From Clostridia bacterium (GTDB lineage Bacteria > Bacillota > Clostridia > Oscillospirales > Acutalibacteraceae), in NCBI GenBank assembly GCA_017622555.1, contig JAGAQV010000016.1, positions 1 through 64,000 of the forward strand: a stretch of DNA of 64,000 nt, in the 5' to 3' direction. The notes beneath the pieces were generated by a model. That model was given only the letters and a program-made list of their open reading frames with translations, searched no databases and was not told the DNA's origin. Of the stretch, positions 36,343 through 46,224 are shown piece after piece. Each line of letters starts with the position of its first letter. The first letter of the stretch is position 1. Both the position numbers and the translations under genes were made by a program.

Positions 36343-36767
36343 TGTTAATGCCTAAGCGTGTAAAATACCGTAGAGTACATCGTGGTCGTTTGACCGGTAA
36401 AGCTCTTAGAGGTAATACTGTAACTCATGGCGAGTTCGGTCTTCAGGCGTTAGAACCTGCGTGGATTACCTCTAACCAAATCGAAGCTGCCCGTATTGCT
36501 ATGACACGTTACATCAAGCGTGGCGGTAAGGTTTGGATCAAAATTTTCCCCGATAAGCCTATCACTGAAAAACCTGCTGAAACTCGAATGGGTTCTGGTA
36601 AGGGTTCACCGGAATATTGGGTAGCGGTTGTTAAGCCGGGCCGCGTAATGTTTGAAATCGGCGGTGTTAGCGAGGAATTAGCTCGTGAAGCTATGCGTCT
36701 CGCTGCTAACAAGCTTCCTATCAAGTGTAAGTTTGTAACCAAAGAGGAAATGGGTGGTGAGCAGTAA
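36342..36767 (+). CDS. rplP: 50S ribosomal protein L16
   Basis: A 141-residue protein starting [15 protein letters not shown], the usual Firmicutes form, so the first of two nearby ATGs is preferred. It binds 23S rRNA near the A site. One-base overlaps (TAATG) couple it to rpsC and to rpmC. Confidence 0.97.
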   Translation: MLMPKRVKYRRVHRGRLTGKALRGNTVTHGEFGLQALEPAWITSNQIEAARIAMTRYIKRGGKVWIKIFPDKPITEKPAETRMGSGKGSPEYWVAVVKPGRVMFEIGGVSEELAREAMRLAANKLPIKCKFVTKEEMGGEQ

Positions 36768-36973
36768 TGAATGCAAAGGAAATAAGAGAAAACACTTTAC
36801 CTGAACTCAATAAAAAATTGGCAGAATTAAAGGACGAATTATTCCATCTTCGTTTCCAACTTGCCATTAATCAGCTCGAAAACCCCATGCGTATAACAGC
36901 TGTCAAGAAGGATATCGCTCGCGTTAAGACAATTATTCGCGAAAAAGAAATCCAAGACAGCCAGAACGCTTAA
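36767..36973 (+). CDS. rpmC: 50S ribosomal protein L29
   Basis: A 68-residue, mostly helical protein with the L29 pattern [20 protein letters not shown]. It sits near the tunnel exit beside L23. Its ATG overlaps the rplP stop. Confidence 0.96.
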   Translation: MNAKEIRENTLPELNKKLAELKDELFHLRFQLAINQLENPMRITAVKKDIARVKTIIREKEIQDSQNA

Positions 36974-36992
36974 TCAAGGGAGGTAAAGCGAG

Positions 36993-37250
36993 ATGAGCGA
37001 AAGAAACCTTCGTAAGACAAGAGTAGGTATTGTTGCAAGTGACAAAATGGATAAAACCGTTGTAGTTGCTATTCAGGACAACGTTAAGCACCCACTCTAC
37101 AAGAAGATTATCAAAAACACTATCAGACTTAAGGCCCACGATGAAAACAACTCCTGTGGCGTAGGCGACAGAGTTCTTATTATGGAAACCAGACCCCTTT
37201 CTAAAGACAAAAGATGGCGTGTGGTTGAAATCATCGAAAAAGCTAAGTAG
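36993..37250 (+). CDS. rpsQ: 30S ribosomal protein S17
   Basis: An 85-residue OB-fold protein with [22 protein letters not shown] in parts at the start and the conserved HPLYKKI segment. It binds 16S rRNA early in assembly. GGGAGGTAAAG precedes the ATG. Confidence 0.97.
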   Translation: MSERNLRKTRVGIVASDKMDKTVVVAIQDNVKHPLYKKIIKNTIRLKAHDENNSCGVGDRVLIMETRPLSKDKRWRVVEIIEKAK

Positions 37251-37270
37251 TCTACAAGGAGGAAAATACA

Positions 37271-37639
37271 GTGATACAACAACAAAGTTTCCTCAAGGTA
37301 GCTGACAATACCGGTGCAAAGGAAATTATGTGCATCCGTGTTCTTGGCGGCTCCGGCAGAAGATATGCTAACATCGGCGACGTTATTGTTGCTTCTGTTA
37401 AAAAGGCTGCTCCCGGCGGCACTGTTAAGAAGGGCGACGTTGTAAAGGCCGTTGTAGTTCGTTCTGCAAAGGGCGTACGCCGTAATGATGGCACATATAT
37501 CAGATTTGACGAAAACGCTGCAGTTATCATCCGTGAGGATAAAAACCCCCGCGGCACCCGTATTTTTGGACCTGTAGCCCGTGAGCTTCGTGAGAAGGAT
37601 TACACAAAGATTCTTTCTCTTGCTCCGGAAGTACTTTAA
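37271..37639 (+). CDS. rplN: 50S ribosomal protein L14
   Basis: A 122-residue protein with N-terminus [18 protein letters not shown]. It starts with GTG at 37271, nine bases after AAGGAGGAAA. It interacts with the small subunit and is a docking site for ribosome silencing factor. Confidence 0.97.
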   Translation: MIQQQSFLKVADNTGAKEIMCIRVLGGSGRRYANIGDVIVASVKKAAPGGTVKKGDVVKAVVVRSAKGVRRNDGTYIRFDENAAVIIREDKNPRGTRIFGPVARELREKDYTKILSLAPEVL

Positions 37640-37655
37640 TGGGAGGTAAGGAATA

Positions 37656-37979
37656 ATGAGTAAGCTTCACATTAAAACCGGAGATACTGTAGTTCTCCTT
37701 ACAGGTGACAAGAAAGACCGTCAAAAGACCGGTAAGGTTCTTGAGGTTAGCCCTAAAGAAGGCAAAGTAATTGTTGAAGGCATCAACGTTGTTAAGAAGC
37801 ACGCTAAGCCCCGCAAGGCCGGTGATCCTTCGGGTATCATCGAAACCGAAAGCGCAATTTATGCTTGCAAGGTTCAGGTTGTTTGCCCTAAATGTAATAA
37901 GCCCACCCGCGTAGGCACTAAGGTTTACGAGGATGGTAAAAAAGACCGTATGTGCAAAAAATGCGGCGAGACTTTTTAA
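37656..37979 (+). CDS. rplX: 50S ribosomal protein L24
   Basis: A 107-residue KOW-type protein (TGDTVVLLTGDKKDRQKTG near residues 7-25). It ends in two C-x2-C pairs (CPKCNKPTRVG and CKKCGETF) that can hold zinc, as in many clostridial L24 proteins. It starts assembly of the large subunit. Confidence 0.96.
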   Translation: MSKLHIKTGDTVVLLTGDKKDRQKTGKVLEVSPKEGKVIVEGINVVKKHAKPRKAGDPSGIIETESAIYACKVQVVCPKCNKPTRVGTKVYEDGKKDRMCKKCGETF

Positions 37980-37997
37980 GAGTAGGAGGAATTCACA

Positions 37998-38537
37998 ATG
38001 TCAAATTTAGCTAATGAATATAAAGCAACGGTTGCTCCCGCGCTTATGAAAAAATTCGGCTATAAGAGCGTTATGCAGATTCCGAAGCTCGATAAAGTCG
38101 TAATTAACGTAGCATCAGGCGAAGCTAAGGATAACGCAAAGGTAATTGACGCTATCATCAATGACCTTGGTAAAATTACCGGTCAAAAGGCTGTTGCTTG
38201 CCGTGCTCGCAAATCCGTAGCGAACTTCAAGCTTCGTGAAGGTATGCCCATCGGCGCAAAGGTTACACTTCGTGGTGAACGCATGTATGAATTCGTTGAA
38301 AGACTTTTCAATGCGGCTCTCCCCCGTGTACGTGACTTCAGAGGTATCAACCCCGACGCTTTCGACGGCCGTGGCAACTATGCAATGGGCGTTAAAGAAC
38401 AGTTGATTTTCCCTGAAATCGATTATGATAAGATTGACAAAGTACGTGGTATGGATATTATCTTCGTTACCACAGCTAACACAGATGAAGAGGCTCGTGA
38501 GTTATTAACTCTTATGGGCGCTCCGTTTGCGAAGTAA
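37998..38537 (+). CDS. rplE: 50S ribosomal protein L5
   Basis: A 179-residue protein with L5 segments [30 protein letters not shown] and the conserved [15 protein letters not shown] end. It binds 5S rRNA in the central protuberance. GTAGGAGGAATTC is the Shine-Dalgarno. Confidence 0.97.
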   Translation: MSNLANEYKATVAPALMKKFGYKSVMQIPKLDKVVINVASGEAKDNAKVIDAIINDLGKITGQKAVACRARKSVANFKLREGMPIGAKVTLRGERMYEFVERLFNAALPRVRDFRGINPDAFDGRGNYAMGVKEQLIFPEIDYDKIDKVRGMDIIFVTTANTDEEARELLTLMGAPFAK

Positions 38538-38549
38538 GGAGAAGGAAAT

Positions 38550-38735
38550 ATGGCTAAAACTGCTATGAAACTTAAACAGGCTCGTCCTGCAAAGTTTTCT
38601 ACAAGAGAGTATAACAGATGTAAAATCTGTGGTCGCCCCCACGCTTATCTTCGCAAGTACGGCATCTGCCGTATATGCTTCAGAGAACTCGCTTACAAGG
38701 GCGAGATCCCCGGAGTGAAGAAAGCAAGCTGGTAA
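38550..38735 (+). CDS. rpsZ: 30S ribosomal protein S14, zinc type
   Basis: A 61-residue S14 of the short zinc-binding form, with [21 protein letters not shown] giving the C-x2-C...C-x2-C site (split near residues 24-43). It sits in the 30S head. A zinc-independent copy is not present in this window. Confidence 0.97.
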   Translation: MAKTAMKLKQARPAKFSTREYNRCKICGRPHAYLRKYGICRICFRELAYKGEIPGVKKASW

Positions 38736-38762
38736 GGCAAAAAGCTAAAGGAGGTTGACGGC

Positions 38763-39161
38763 ATGCAAATTACCGATACAATCGCTGATATGCTTACAAG
38801 AATTCGTAATGCTTCTTCAGCAAAACATGATTCGGTAGATATCCCCGCATCCAACGTAAAAAAGGCTATTGCCCAAATTTTACTTGACGAGGGATATATC
38901 ACAAGCTTCACCGTTGAAGACGACGGTAAGCAGGGCGTAATTCACATTGTTTTGAAGTACGGCCAAAACAAATCGCAAATCATTACCGGCATTCGTAGAG
39001 TTTCGAAGCCCGGTTTGCGTATCTACACAAACGTAGAGGATATGCCTAAGGTAAAGAAGGGCCTTGGCATCGCAATCCTTTCCACCTCTAAAGGTATTAT
39101 GACAGACAAAGAAGCTCGCAAGGCCAACGTTGGCGGCGAAGTTCTCGCTTTTGTTTGGTAA
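38763..39161 (+). CDS. rpsH: 30S ribosomal protein S8
   Basis: A 132-residue protein with [14 protein letters not shown] at the start and the conserved C-terminal [16 protein letters not shown]. It binds 16S rRNA helix 21 and in E. coli represses the spc part of the operon. AAAGGAGGTTG precedes the ATG. Confidence 0.97.
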   Translation: MQITDTIADMLTRIRNASSAKHDSVDIPASNVKKAIAQILLDEGYITSFTVEDDGKQGVIHIVLKYGQNKSQIITGIRRVSKPGLRIYTNVEDMPKVKKGLGIAILSTSKGIMTDKEARKANVGGEVLAFVW

Positions 39162-39175
39162 GGAGGTAGAACGGA

Positions 39176-39724
39176 ATGTCAAGAATAGGAAAGAAGCCTA
39201 TTGCAATTCCTGCAGGTGTTGAAGTTAAGGTTAACGGCAACGAAGTTACAGTAAAGGGCCCCAAGGGCACTCTTACTCAGTCTTTCAACGCTGATATGGC
39301 TATCGCTGTAGAAGGCGCTGAAATCGTTGTTACCCGTCCTACAGACAACAAAGAGCATCGTGCATTACACGGTCTTACTCGTACCCTTATTGCTAACATG
39401 GTAGAAGGCGTTTCTGTTGGTTACAAGAAGGAACTCGAAGTAAACGGTGTAGGTTTCCGTGCTCAGAAGCAGGGCAATAACTTAGTTATGAACTTGGGCT
39501 TTTCACACCAAGTGATTATGCCTGAAATTGATGGTATCACCATCGAAGTGCCAAATAATAACTCGATTATTATTAGTGGTGCTGATAAGCAAAAGGTAGG
39601 CCAATTTGCTGCGGAAGTTCGCGAAAAACGTCCTCCCGAACCCTACAAGGGCAAAGGTATCAAGTACGTTGGCGAATATATCCGTCGTAAAGAGGGTAAA
39701 GCTGCCAAGGGTAGTAAGAAATAA
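39176..39724 (+). CDS. rplF: 50S ribosomal protein L6
   Basis: A 182-residue protein starting [15 protein letters not shown], with the C-terminal signature [25 protein letters not shown] in parts. It lies near the sarcin-ricin loop, where elongation factors bind. Confidence 0.97.
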   Translation: MSRIGKKPIAIPAGVEVKVNGNEVTVKGPKGTLTQSFNADMAIAVEGAEIVVTRPTDNKEHRALHGLTRTLIANMVEGVSVGYKKELEVNGVGFRAQKQGNNLVMNLGFSHQVIMPEIDGITIEVPNNNSIIISGADKQKVGQFAAEVREKRPPEPYKGKGIKYVGEYIRRKEGKAAKGSKK

Positions 39725-39742
39725 TAAAGGAGTGTATTTAAG

Positions 39743-40102
39743 ATGGTTTCAAAACCTAACAGTAACAAAGCAAGACTTAAGCGTCATGCTCGCGTTCGTG
39801 CCAAGATTACCGGTACTGCTGCAAGACCCCGTCTTGATGTATTCCGCTCCAACAGCAATATCTACGCCCAGCTTATCGACGACGTAAACGGTGTAACTCT
39901 CGCAGCTGCTGCATCAAACGAAAAAGATTTCGATTTAAACGGCGGCAACAAAGAGGGAGCTTACAAGGTTGGACAGTTAATTGCTGCTCGTGCCGCTGAA
40001 AAGGGCATTACCGAGGTTGTTTTTGACCGCGGTGGTTATATTTTCCACGGCCGTGTTAAAGAGCTCGCCGAAGGTGCCCGTGAGGGCGGCCTTAAGTTCT
40101 AA
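39743..40102 (+). CDS. rplR: 50S ribosomal protein L18
   Basis: A 119-residue protein with an Arg-rich N-terminus and the L18 segments [17 protein letters not shown] and [23 protein letters not shown] in parts. It binds 5S rRNA and is the cofactor that RNase M5 (rnmV here) needs. Confidence 0.97.
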   Translation: MVSKPNSNKARLKRHARVRAKITGTAARPRLDVFRSNSNIYAQLIDDVNGVTLAAAASNEKDFDLNGGNKEGAYKVGQLIAARAAEKGITEVVFDRGGYIFHGRVKELAEGAREGGLKF

Positions 40103-40117
40103 TAAGGAGGAATACTT

Positions 40118-40621
40118 TTGGCTACAAATATTGACGCATCAACATTAGATTTAAAAGAACGCGTAGTTGCTATCAACCGTGTATCTAAGACAGTTAAGGG
40201 CGGACGTATTATGAAATTTTCCGCTTTGGTTGTAGTAGGTGACGGTAACGGTATCGTTGGCTTCGGTCTTGGTAAAGCAGGCGAAGTTCCGGACGCTATC
40301 CGTAAGGGCATTGAAGACGCTAAGAAAAATCTTATCAAAGTTTCATTAAAGGGTACAACAATTCCCCACGAAGCAATAGGCGAATTCGGCGCAGGCCGTG
40401 TTCTTTTAAAGCCTGCTGCTCCCGGTACCGGTGTTATTGCCGGCGGCGCAGTTCGTGCGGTTGTTGAAATGGTAGGTATTACCGATATCCGTACAAAAGC
40501 TTTACGTTCAAATAATCCTTGCAACGTAGTTCGTGCAACCGTAGCAGGTCTTGCAAGTCTTCGTAGCGCTGACGAAGTAGCTGCAGCTCGCGGCAAGTCA
40601 GTTAAGGAAATCGTAGGTTAA
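40118..40621 (+). CDS. rpsE: 30S ribosomal protein S5
   Basis: A 167-residue protein with [18 protein letters not shown] and [19 protein letters not shown]. It starts with TTG at 40118, eight bases after AAGGAGGAA; no ATG fits. S5 helps unwind mRNA and maintain accuracy. Confidence 0.96.
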   Translation: MATNIDASTLDLKERVVAINRVSKTVKGGRIMKFSALVVVGDGNGIVGFGLGKAGEVPDAIRKGIEDAKKNLIKVSLKGTTIPHEAIGEFGAGRVLLKPAAPGTGVIAGGAVRAVVEMVGITDIRTKALRSNNPCNVVRATVAGLASLRSADEVAAARGKSVKEIVG

Positions 40622-40635
40622 GGAGGAGCAGCATT

Positions 40636-40836
40636 ATGGCAACAAAAAAGGCTGCTAGCCTTAAAGTAAAGCTCGTTAAGAGCACTATCGGTTCTAAGAA
40701 GGACCAAATTGCTACTGTTGAATCTCTCGGTCTTCGTAAGCTCGGCGATGAAGTAATTCAGCCCGACAACGCTCAGACCAGAGGCAAAATCAACAAGGTA
40801 CGTCACCTTGTTGAAGCAACAGAAGTTAAGGCGTAA
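40636..40836 (+). CDS. rpmD: 50S ribosomal protein L30
   Basis: A 66-residue protein with the L30 pattern [16 protein letters not shown] and the later [10 protein letters not shown] segment. It follows rpsE by 14 bases, with TAAGGAGGAGC as Shine-Dalgarno. Confidence 0.96.
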   Translation: MATKKAASLKVKLVKSTIGSKKDQIATVESLGLRKLGDEVIQPDNAQTRGKINKVRHLVEATEVKA

Positions 40837-40904
40837 TTTCGCCGAAAAAAGTCATTGATTTGACAAGGCGGAATTTTCCGCAATTAAGCAAGGAGGTGCG
40901 AACA

Positions 40905-41345
40905 ATGAAAATGCATGAATTAGCTCCGGCTTTAGGTTCTACTAAAGAATCTAAGCGCATCGGTAGAGGTCACGGCTCGGGCCAAGGCAAAACTGCCGGT
41001 AAAGGCCATAAAGGTCAACATGCTCGTGCAGGACGCGGTATCCGTATCGGTTTTGAAGGCGGTCAGATGCCTTTGCAAAGACGTGTTCCTAAGCGTGGCT
41101 TCAATAATATTTTCGCTGAAGAATGGGTATCAATTAACCTTTCATCACTTGAAGTGTTCGAGGATGGTTCGGTTGTTGACGCTGCTGCTTTAGCATCAAA
41201 AGGAATAATCAAAAAGGCTAACCTTCCTGTAAAGGTTTTAGGTAACGGTAAGCTTACTAAGAAGCTTGACGTTAAGCTTAATGCTTATTCCGCTTCCGCT
41301 GCTGAAAAAATTGCTGCTGCAGGCGGAAAGGCTGAGGTGATCTAA
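40905..41345 (+). CDS. rplO: 50S ribosomal protein L15
   Basis: A 146-residue protein with the Gly/Lys/Arg-rich stretch [20 protein letters not shown] near residue 17. The ATG at 40905 follows AAGGAGGTGCG, so the upstream in-frame extension is not used. The stop overlaps the secY start by one base (TAATG). Confidence 0.97.
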   Translation: MKMHELAPALGSTKESKRIGRGHGSGQGKTAGKGHKGQHARAGRGIRIGFEGGQMPLQRRVPKRGFNNIFAEEWVSINLSSLEVFEDGSVVDAAALASKGIIKKANLPVKVLGNGKLTKKLDVKLNAYSASAAEKIAAAGGKAEVI

Positions 41346-42628
41346 TGTTAAAGACATTAAGAAACGCTTGGGCCATTAAAGAAATCCGTAATAAGATTCT
41401 CTTTACAATTTTCATTCTTTTAGTTTTCCGTGTAGGTTCGGTTATTCCTGTTCCCTTCATTGATGTTGACGCTTTGAAGGCAGGCGGCGCTACAAATGAA
41501 TTCTTTAGCTACCTTTCAATTTTGACAGGTGGCGGACTTCAATACGGTGCGATATTTGCGTTGTCGGTTACTCCGTACATCAACTCTTCAATTATCGTAC
41601 AGCTTTTAACCGTAGTTTTCACAAGACTTCAGGAATGGTCTAAAGAAGGCGAAGAAGGCCAGAAGAAGTTAGCACAGCTTATCCGTTTTGTAACGGTTGG
41701 CCTTGCTATCATTCAAGGTATCGCTTACTTTATTTACCTTAACACCAGTGGTTATTTAACCGTTGGCAAAGGCTTTGCAACTGTATTTGCAGGTATTGTA
41801 CTTGTTTGTACATTTACCGCAGGCTCTACCCTTGTTATGTGGCTTGGCGAACAAATTGACGCCAAGGGCATCGGTAACGGTATTTCAATGATCCTTTTCG
41901 CAGGTATCATTTCCCGTGCACCTGACGCTGCTGCATATCTTTGGGGTATGATCGAGCTTAAGAGATATGTAGCTGTTGCTGCTGTTATCATAATCTTCCT
42001 CGCAGTAATTTTATTTGTTGTTTGGATGACTAACGCAGAACGTCGTATCGCAGTTCAGTACGCAAAGCGTGTTGTAGGTAATAAAATGTATGGCGGCCAA
42101 AACACCCATATTCCGATTAAGGTTAATATGTCAGGTGTTATGCCTATCATTTTTGCTTCATCAATTTTAATGCTTCCCACAATGATTCTTTCGTTTATGG
42201 GAACTCCTGAGGGCACAACCGCTATTTCAATTTACAAATTCCTGTCCCTCTTCAGTGTTCAGGGTATTTTCTATGCAGTTGTTTACTTTGCTTTGATTAT
42301 CGGTTTTGCATATTTCTATGCAACAATTCAGTTTAATCCTCAGGAAATGGCAAACAACTTGCGTAAGAATGGCGGCGCAATTCCGGGTATTCGTCCCGGT
42401 CAGCCCACCACTGATTTTATTTCGAAGATTCTTTCAAGAATCACTCTTCTCGGTGCTTTATTCTTAAGTGTAGTCGCTATTTTACCGATTATCGTTGGTA
42501 ACGTTGGCGGTATTAACATCTCTCTTGGTGGTACTTCGGTACTCATTATGGTTGGTGTTGCACTTGATACTGTAAGAAGCCTTGAATCTCAAATGATGAT
42601 GCGTCATTATAAGGGATTCCTTGATTAA
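41345..42628 (+). CDS. secY: Preprotein translocase subunit SecY
   Basis: A 427-residue channel subunit with ten membrane helices. It shows VTPYINSSIIVQLLTV near residues 78-93 and the RRIAVQYAKRVVGNKMYGGQ region of a cytoplasmic loop near 234-253. It forms the protein export pore that the secreted lipoproteins of this window need. It is coupled to rplO by a one-base overlap. Confidence 0.97.
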   Translation: MLKTLRNAWAIKEIRNKILFTIFILLVFRVGSVIPVPFIDVDALKAGGATNEFFSYLSILTGGGLQYGAIFALSVTPYINSSIIVQLLTVVFTRLQEWSKEGEEGQKKLAQLIRFVTVGLAIIQGIAYFIYLNTSGYLTVGKGFATVFAGIVLVCTFTAGSTLVMWLGEQIDAKGIGNGISMILFAGIISRAPDAAAYLWGMIELKRYVAVAAVIIIFLAVILFVVWMTNAERRIAVQYAKRVVGNKMYGGQNTHIPIKVNMSGVMPIIFASSILMLPTMILSFMGTPEGTTAISIYKFLSLFSVQGIFYAVVYFALIIGFAYFYATIQFNPQEMANNLRKNGGAIPGIRPGQPTTDFISKILSRITLLGALFLSVVAILPIIVGNVGGINISLGGTSVLIMVGVALDTVRSLESQMMMRHYKGFLD

Positions 42629-42640
42629 GGAGAATTTTCA

Positions 42641-43273
42641 ATGAAATTGATTCTTTTAGGTGCTCCTGGTGCCGGTAAAGGCACTCAGGCGGAAGTAATT
42701 TCCGAAAAGTACAACATTCCCACAATCTCGACCGGCAACATTATTCGTGCTGCACTTAAAAACGGTACCGAGATGGGACTTAAAGCTAAATCATTCATCG
42801 ACGCAGGAAATCTAGTTCCCGATGACGTCGTTATCGGCATCATTAAGGAACGCTTAGCCGAGAATGACTGCCAAAACGGCTACATTCTCGACGGTTTCCC
42901 CCGCACAATTCCTCAGGCTGAGGCTTTGGACGAATTAGGCTTCAATATTGATAAGGCTCTTTCAATTGAAGTAGCTGATGAAGAAATTGTTAAGCGTATG
43001 TCCGGCCGCCGCGTGTGCGAAAAATGCGGTGCAAGCTATCACACCGAATACAAGAAGCCCGCAAAGGAAGGCGTTTGTAACTTTTGTGAAGGTAAGCTCG
43101 TTATCCGTAAGGATGATGAACCCGAAACTGTGTTGAACAGACTTAACGTTTATCATGAGCAAACCGAACCGCTTAAGGATTATTACAAGGCATGCGGGAA
43201 GCTTGTAATTGTTGAAGGACAGGATGAGGTTAAGGATACTACCCGTCTTGTGCTTGCAGCGTTGGAGAATTAA
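42641..43273 (+). CDS. adk: Adenylate kinase
   Basis: A 210-residue nucleotide kinase with P-loop GAPGAGKGTQAE (near residues 7-18), DGFPRTIPQA (near 85-94), and a lid domain with two C-x2-C pairs (CEKCGASYH and CNFCEG) that bind zinc, as in Gram-positive forms. It balances ATP, ADP and AMP. It lies in the usual place after secY. Confidence 0.97.
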   Translation: MKLILLGAPGAGKGTQAEVISEKYNIPTISTGNIIRAALKNGTEMGLKAKSFIDAGNLVPDDVVIGIIKERLAENDCQNGYILDGFPRTIPQAEALDELGFNIDKALSIEVADEEIVKRMSGRRVCEKCGASYHTEYKKPAKEGVCNFCEGKLVIRKDDEPETVLNRLNVYHEQTEPLKDYYKACGKLVIVEGQDEVKDTTRLVLAALEN

Positions 43274-43275
43274 TT

Positions 43276-44025
43276 ATGGTAGTGCTCAAAACAAGTCGAG
43301 AACTCGGCGTTATGAAAGAGGCCTGCAGAATTTCGGCAGGAGCATTACAAACAGTAGGCAAAGCGGTTGAACCGGGTGTAACTACAGCAGAGCTTGATGC
43401 TTTGGCTGAAAAATACATTCGCAGTCAGGGTGGCGAACCTAATTTTAAAAATTATCACGGCTACCCCGCTACCGCTTGTATATCAATAAACAACGAGGTT
43501 ATTCACGGCATTCCGTCTACAAAGCGTGTGCTAAAGGCCGGCGACATTGTAAGCGTTGACCTTGGCGCAAAGTTTAACGGATATAACGGCGATAATGCTG
43601 CTACTTTTGCTTGCGGGGATGTTTCCTCAGAGGCAAAGCGGCTGATGCAGGTCACCAAGGATGCTTTATATGAAGGCATTAAGGCGGCTACTGCGGGCAG
43701 CAGAATCGGTGATATCAGTTACGCTGTGCAGAGGACTGTTGAGGCAGCAGGCTTTTCGGTGGTAAGGCAATATGTCGGCCACGGAATAGGTACCCAGCTG
43801 CACGAAGCTCCGGAAGTCCCGAATTTCGGCACAGCCGGAAGGGGAATCCGCCTTTTGCCCGGAATGACTTTGGCCATCGAACCAATGGTTAACGCCGGAG
43901 GTTACGATGTAAAGGTCTTACCGGACGGTTGGACGGTTTTGACAAAGGATGGTTCTTTATCGGCTCACTTTGAGCATACGGTAGTAATCACACCTGACGG
44001 CCCCAAAATTATGACAGTAATTTGA
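43276..44025 (+). CDS. map: Methionine aminopeptidase
   Basis: A 249-residue type I enzyme that removes initiator Met. The metal ligands are seen in SVDLGAKFNGYNGDNA (Asp and Asp), GHGIGTQLHEAPEVPN (His), MTLAIEPMVNAG (Glu) and AHFEHTVVIT (Glu). The ATG begins two bases after the adk stop without a clear Shine-Dalgarno, which suggests coupling. Confidence 0.97.
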   Translation: MVVLKTSRELGVMKEACRISAGALQTVGKAVEPGVTTAELDALAEKYIRSQGGEPNFKNYHGYPATACISINNEVIHGIPSTKRVLKAGDIVSVDLGAKFNGYNGDNAATFACGDVSSEAKRLMQVTKDALYEGIKAATAGSRIGDISYAVQRTVEAAGFSVVRQYVGHGIGTQLHEAPEVPNFGTAGRGIRLLPGMTLAIEPMVNAGGYDVKVLPDGWTVLTKDGSLSAHFEHTVVITPDGPKIMTVI

Positions 44026-44032
44026 GGAACTT

Positions 44033-44287
44033 ATGGTAGGAAAAATCGTATATTCAATTGCAGGTCGTGACAAGGGCAAATATCTGGCGGTTATAAACTG
44101 CGATAAAAATTATGTTTGGGTTGCTGACGGGAAGGAGCGAAAGCTCGAAACCCCGAAAAGAAAAAACATAAAGCACATTTCACTAACTGCTGAATCCTTA
44201 AACTCTGACCAATTAAAATCAAACAAATCATTAAAAAAGGCAATTGCGGTGTATAAAGACACCGTAAAATTTAAGGAGGAACCGTAA
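44033..44287 (+). CDS. KOW-domain RNA-binding protein
   Basis: An 84-residue basic protein with an N-terminal KOW motif ([19 protein letters not shown] near residues 3-21). It resembles the L14e/L6e-like proteins that many Clostridia encode between map and infA. It probably binds rRNA or the ribosome, but its role is not known to me. The last base overlaps the infA start. Confidence 0.85.
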   Translation: MVGKIVYSIAGRDKGKYLAVINCDKNYVWVADGKERKLETPKRKNIKHISLTAESLNSDQLKSNKSLKKAIAVYKDTVKFKEEP

Positions 44288-44505
44288 TGTCTAAAGAAGA
44301 CATGATAGAGCTTGAAGGCACCGTTGTTGAGGCTATGCCTAATGCAATGTTTAAAGTAGAAATCCAAGGTGGACACCAAATTCTTGCCCACATTTCCGGT
44401 AAGCTTCGTATGAACTTCATCCGAATTCTTCCTGGTGATAAGGTAACGGTTGAAATGTCCCCCTATGACCTGTCCAAAGGACGCATAACTTGGCGTTCCA
44501 AGTAA
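44287..44505 (+). CDS. infA: Translation initiation factor IF-1
   Basis: A 72-residue OB-fold protein, [17 protein letters not shown] through LSKGRITWR, the standard IF-1 pattern. It binds the A site during initiation. AAGGAGGAACCGTA overlaps the end of the KOW gene. Confidence 0.97.
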   Translation: MSKEDMIELEGTVVEAMPNAMFKVEIQGGHQILAHISGKLRMNFIRILPGDKVTVEMSPYDLSKGRITWRSK

Positions 44506-44525
44506 TTTAAGGAGGTATAATCCAA

Positions 44526-44639
44526 ATGAAAGTCAGACCTTCTGTTAAAAAGATTTGCGAAAAATGCAAAATTATTAAGCGCAAAGGCAAGATTATGGTA
44601 ATTTGCGAAAACCCCAAGCATAAACAGCGTCAGGGTTAA
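44526..44639 (+). CDS. rpmJ: 50S ribosomal protein L36
   Basis: A 37-residue protein, [15 protein letters not shown] through NPKHKQRQG. It carries the zinc ligands Cys11, Cys14, Cys27 and His32 of the zinc-binding L36 form. TAAGGAGGTATAA precedes the ATG. It lies between infA and rpsM, as in most Firmicutes. Confidence 0.97.
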   Translation: MKVRPSVKKICEKCKIIKRKGKIMVICENPKHKQRQG

Positions 44640-44675
44640 TTTTGCGTGAGAGATTAAATGGAGGTGCTTTGATAA

Positions 44676-45044
44676 ATGGCACGTATTGCTGGTGTTGACC
44701 TTCCGAATAATAAACGTGTAGAAATCGGTCTCACTTATATTTTCGGCATTGGTCTTACTACATCGAAAAAAATCCTTGCTGATACCGGCATCAACCCCGA
44801 TACCAGAGTTAAGGACTTAACTGAAGACGATATCTCAAAGCTTCGTGAATACATCGACCACAACCTTCAGGTAGAAGGTGACCGTCGTCGTACCATCGCT
44901 TTCGATATCAAGAGACTTATCGAAATTGGTAGCTACCGTGGTTTGCGTCATCGCAAGAACTTACCTGTAAGAGGTCAACGTTCTAAGACTAACGCTCGTA
45001 CACGTAAGGGTCCTAAGAAGACCATCGCTAACAAGAAGAAATAA
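44676..45044 (+). CDS. rpsM: 30S ribosomal protein S13
   Basis: A 122-residue protein, [19 protein letters not shown] at the start, the helix-turn-helix-like [14 protein letters not shown] segment, and a basic tail [15 protein letters not shown]. It bridges to the large subunit at the 30S head. Confidence 0.97.
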   Translation: MARIAGVDLPNNKRVEIGLTYIFGIGLTTSKKILADTGINPDTRVKDLTEDDISKLREYIDHNLQVEGDRRRTIAFDIKRLIEIGSYRGLRHRKNLPVRGQRSKTNARTRKGPKKTIANKKK

Positions 45045-45060
45045 GTAGGAGGAAGATAAT

Positions 45061-45459
45061 ATGGCTACTGCTAAAAAAGCGACTGCTACCCGCCGTCGCC
45101 GCGAAAAGAAAAATATCGAACGCGGTGCTGCTCATATCCAGTCTACCTTCAACAATACTATTGTAACCATCACCGATACACAGGGTAATGCTCTTTCATG
45201 GGCTTCTGCCGGTGAATTAGGTTTCCGCGGTTCAAGAAAGTCTACTCCTTTCGCAGCACAGTCTGCTGCTGAAACTGCAGCTAAGGCTGCTATGGAGCAC
45301 GGCCTTAAGACCGTTGAAGTATATGTTAAAGGCCCCGGTGCTGGCCGTGAAGCTGCTATCCGCGCATTGCAGACAGCAGGTCTCGAAGTAAGTATGATTA
45401 AAGACGTTACTCCGATTCCGCACAATGGTTGCCGTCCTCCCAAGAGAAGACGCGTATAA
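45061..45459 (+). CDS. rpsK: 30S ribosomal protein S11
   Basis: A 132-residue protein with [18 protein letters not shown] and the C-terminal [13 protein letters not shown]. It lies on the platform near the Shine-Dalgarno helix. GTAGGAGGAAG precedes the ATG. Confidence 0.97.
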   Translation: MATAKKATATRRRREKKNIERGAAHIQSTFNNTIVTITDTQGNALSWASAGELGFRGSRKSTPFAAQSAAETAAKAAMEHGLKTVEVYVKGPGAGREAAIRALQTAGLEVSMIKDVTPIPHNGCRPPKRRRV

Positions 45460-45516
45460 TCAATTAAAAAATGCTGTGCAAATAAAATTTGCATAAAAAT
45501 TATGGAGGTGTAATAG

Positions 45517-46143
45517 ATGGCAAGATATACCGGTGCAGTATGCAGACTTTGCCGCCGTGAAGGACAGAAATTGTTCTTAAAGGGCGAACGCTGCTATTCT
45601 GATAAGTGTTCCGTAGGTGTTAGAGCTTATGCTCCCGGCCAGCACGGACAAGGTAGAAAGAAGTCATCTGAATACGGTTTGCAGCTTCGTGCAAAACAAA
45701 CTGCAAGACGTTTCTACGGCGTACAAGAAGGTCAATTCCGTCACTATTTTGAAATTGCTGAAAGAAAGCAAGGCATTACCGGTGACAACCTTTTGAAAAT
45801 TCTTGAAAGCCGCCTTGACAATGTTGTTTACAGAGTAGGCTTTGCTTCTTCTCGTGCAGAAGCAAGACAGCTTGTTGGTCATGGTCATTACGAAGTAAAC
45901 GGTCACCGTGTTGACATTGCTTCTTACTTGGTTAAAGCAGGCGACGTTATCACAATTTGTGAAAAGAGCCGTGGCTTAGAAAAAATCAAGGCAGTTGTTG
46001 AAGCAAACAGCGCAAGACCTGTTCCTACTTGGATCGACGTTAACCGTGACGATTTAAGTGCTAAGATCGTAAGTCTCCCTAACAGAGATCAGATCGAAGC
46101 TCCTGTAGAAGAACAGCTCATCGTTGAATTCTATTCAAGATAA
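45517..46143 (+). CDS. rpsD: 30S ribosomal protein S4
   Basis: A 208-residue protein with the zinc-type N-terminus [18 protein letters not shown] then C (C-x2-C ... C-x5-C near residues 9-31) and the S4 RNA-binding domain [21 protein letters not shown]4 starts 30S assembly and in some bacteria represses the alpha operon. Confidence 0.97.
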   Translation: MARYTGAVCRLCRREGQKLFLKGERCYSDKCSVGVRAYAPGQHGQGRKKSSEYGLQLRAKQTARRFYGVQEGQFRHYFEIAERKQGITGDNLLKILESRLDNVVYRVGFASSRAEARQLVGHGHYEVNGHRVDIASYLVKAGDVITICEKSRGLEKIKAVVEANSARPVPTWIDVNRDDLSAKIVSLPNRDQIEAPVEEQLIVEFYSR

Positions 46144-46224
46144 TAATTGTTATCTATTGGTGTTGTGTTACCGTACAGCACAGCGCTTTATCAAAATTTA
46201 CGTACGGAGAAACGGAGCTTTTAA

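Noticed and set aside
40099-40596. 165-codon open frame on the minus strand
   Set aside because: It is wholly antisense to rpsE, has no Shine-Dalgarno and gives a low-complexity Ala/Pro/Arg/Thr protein.
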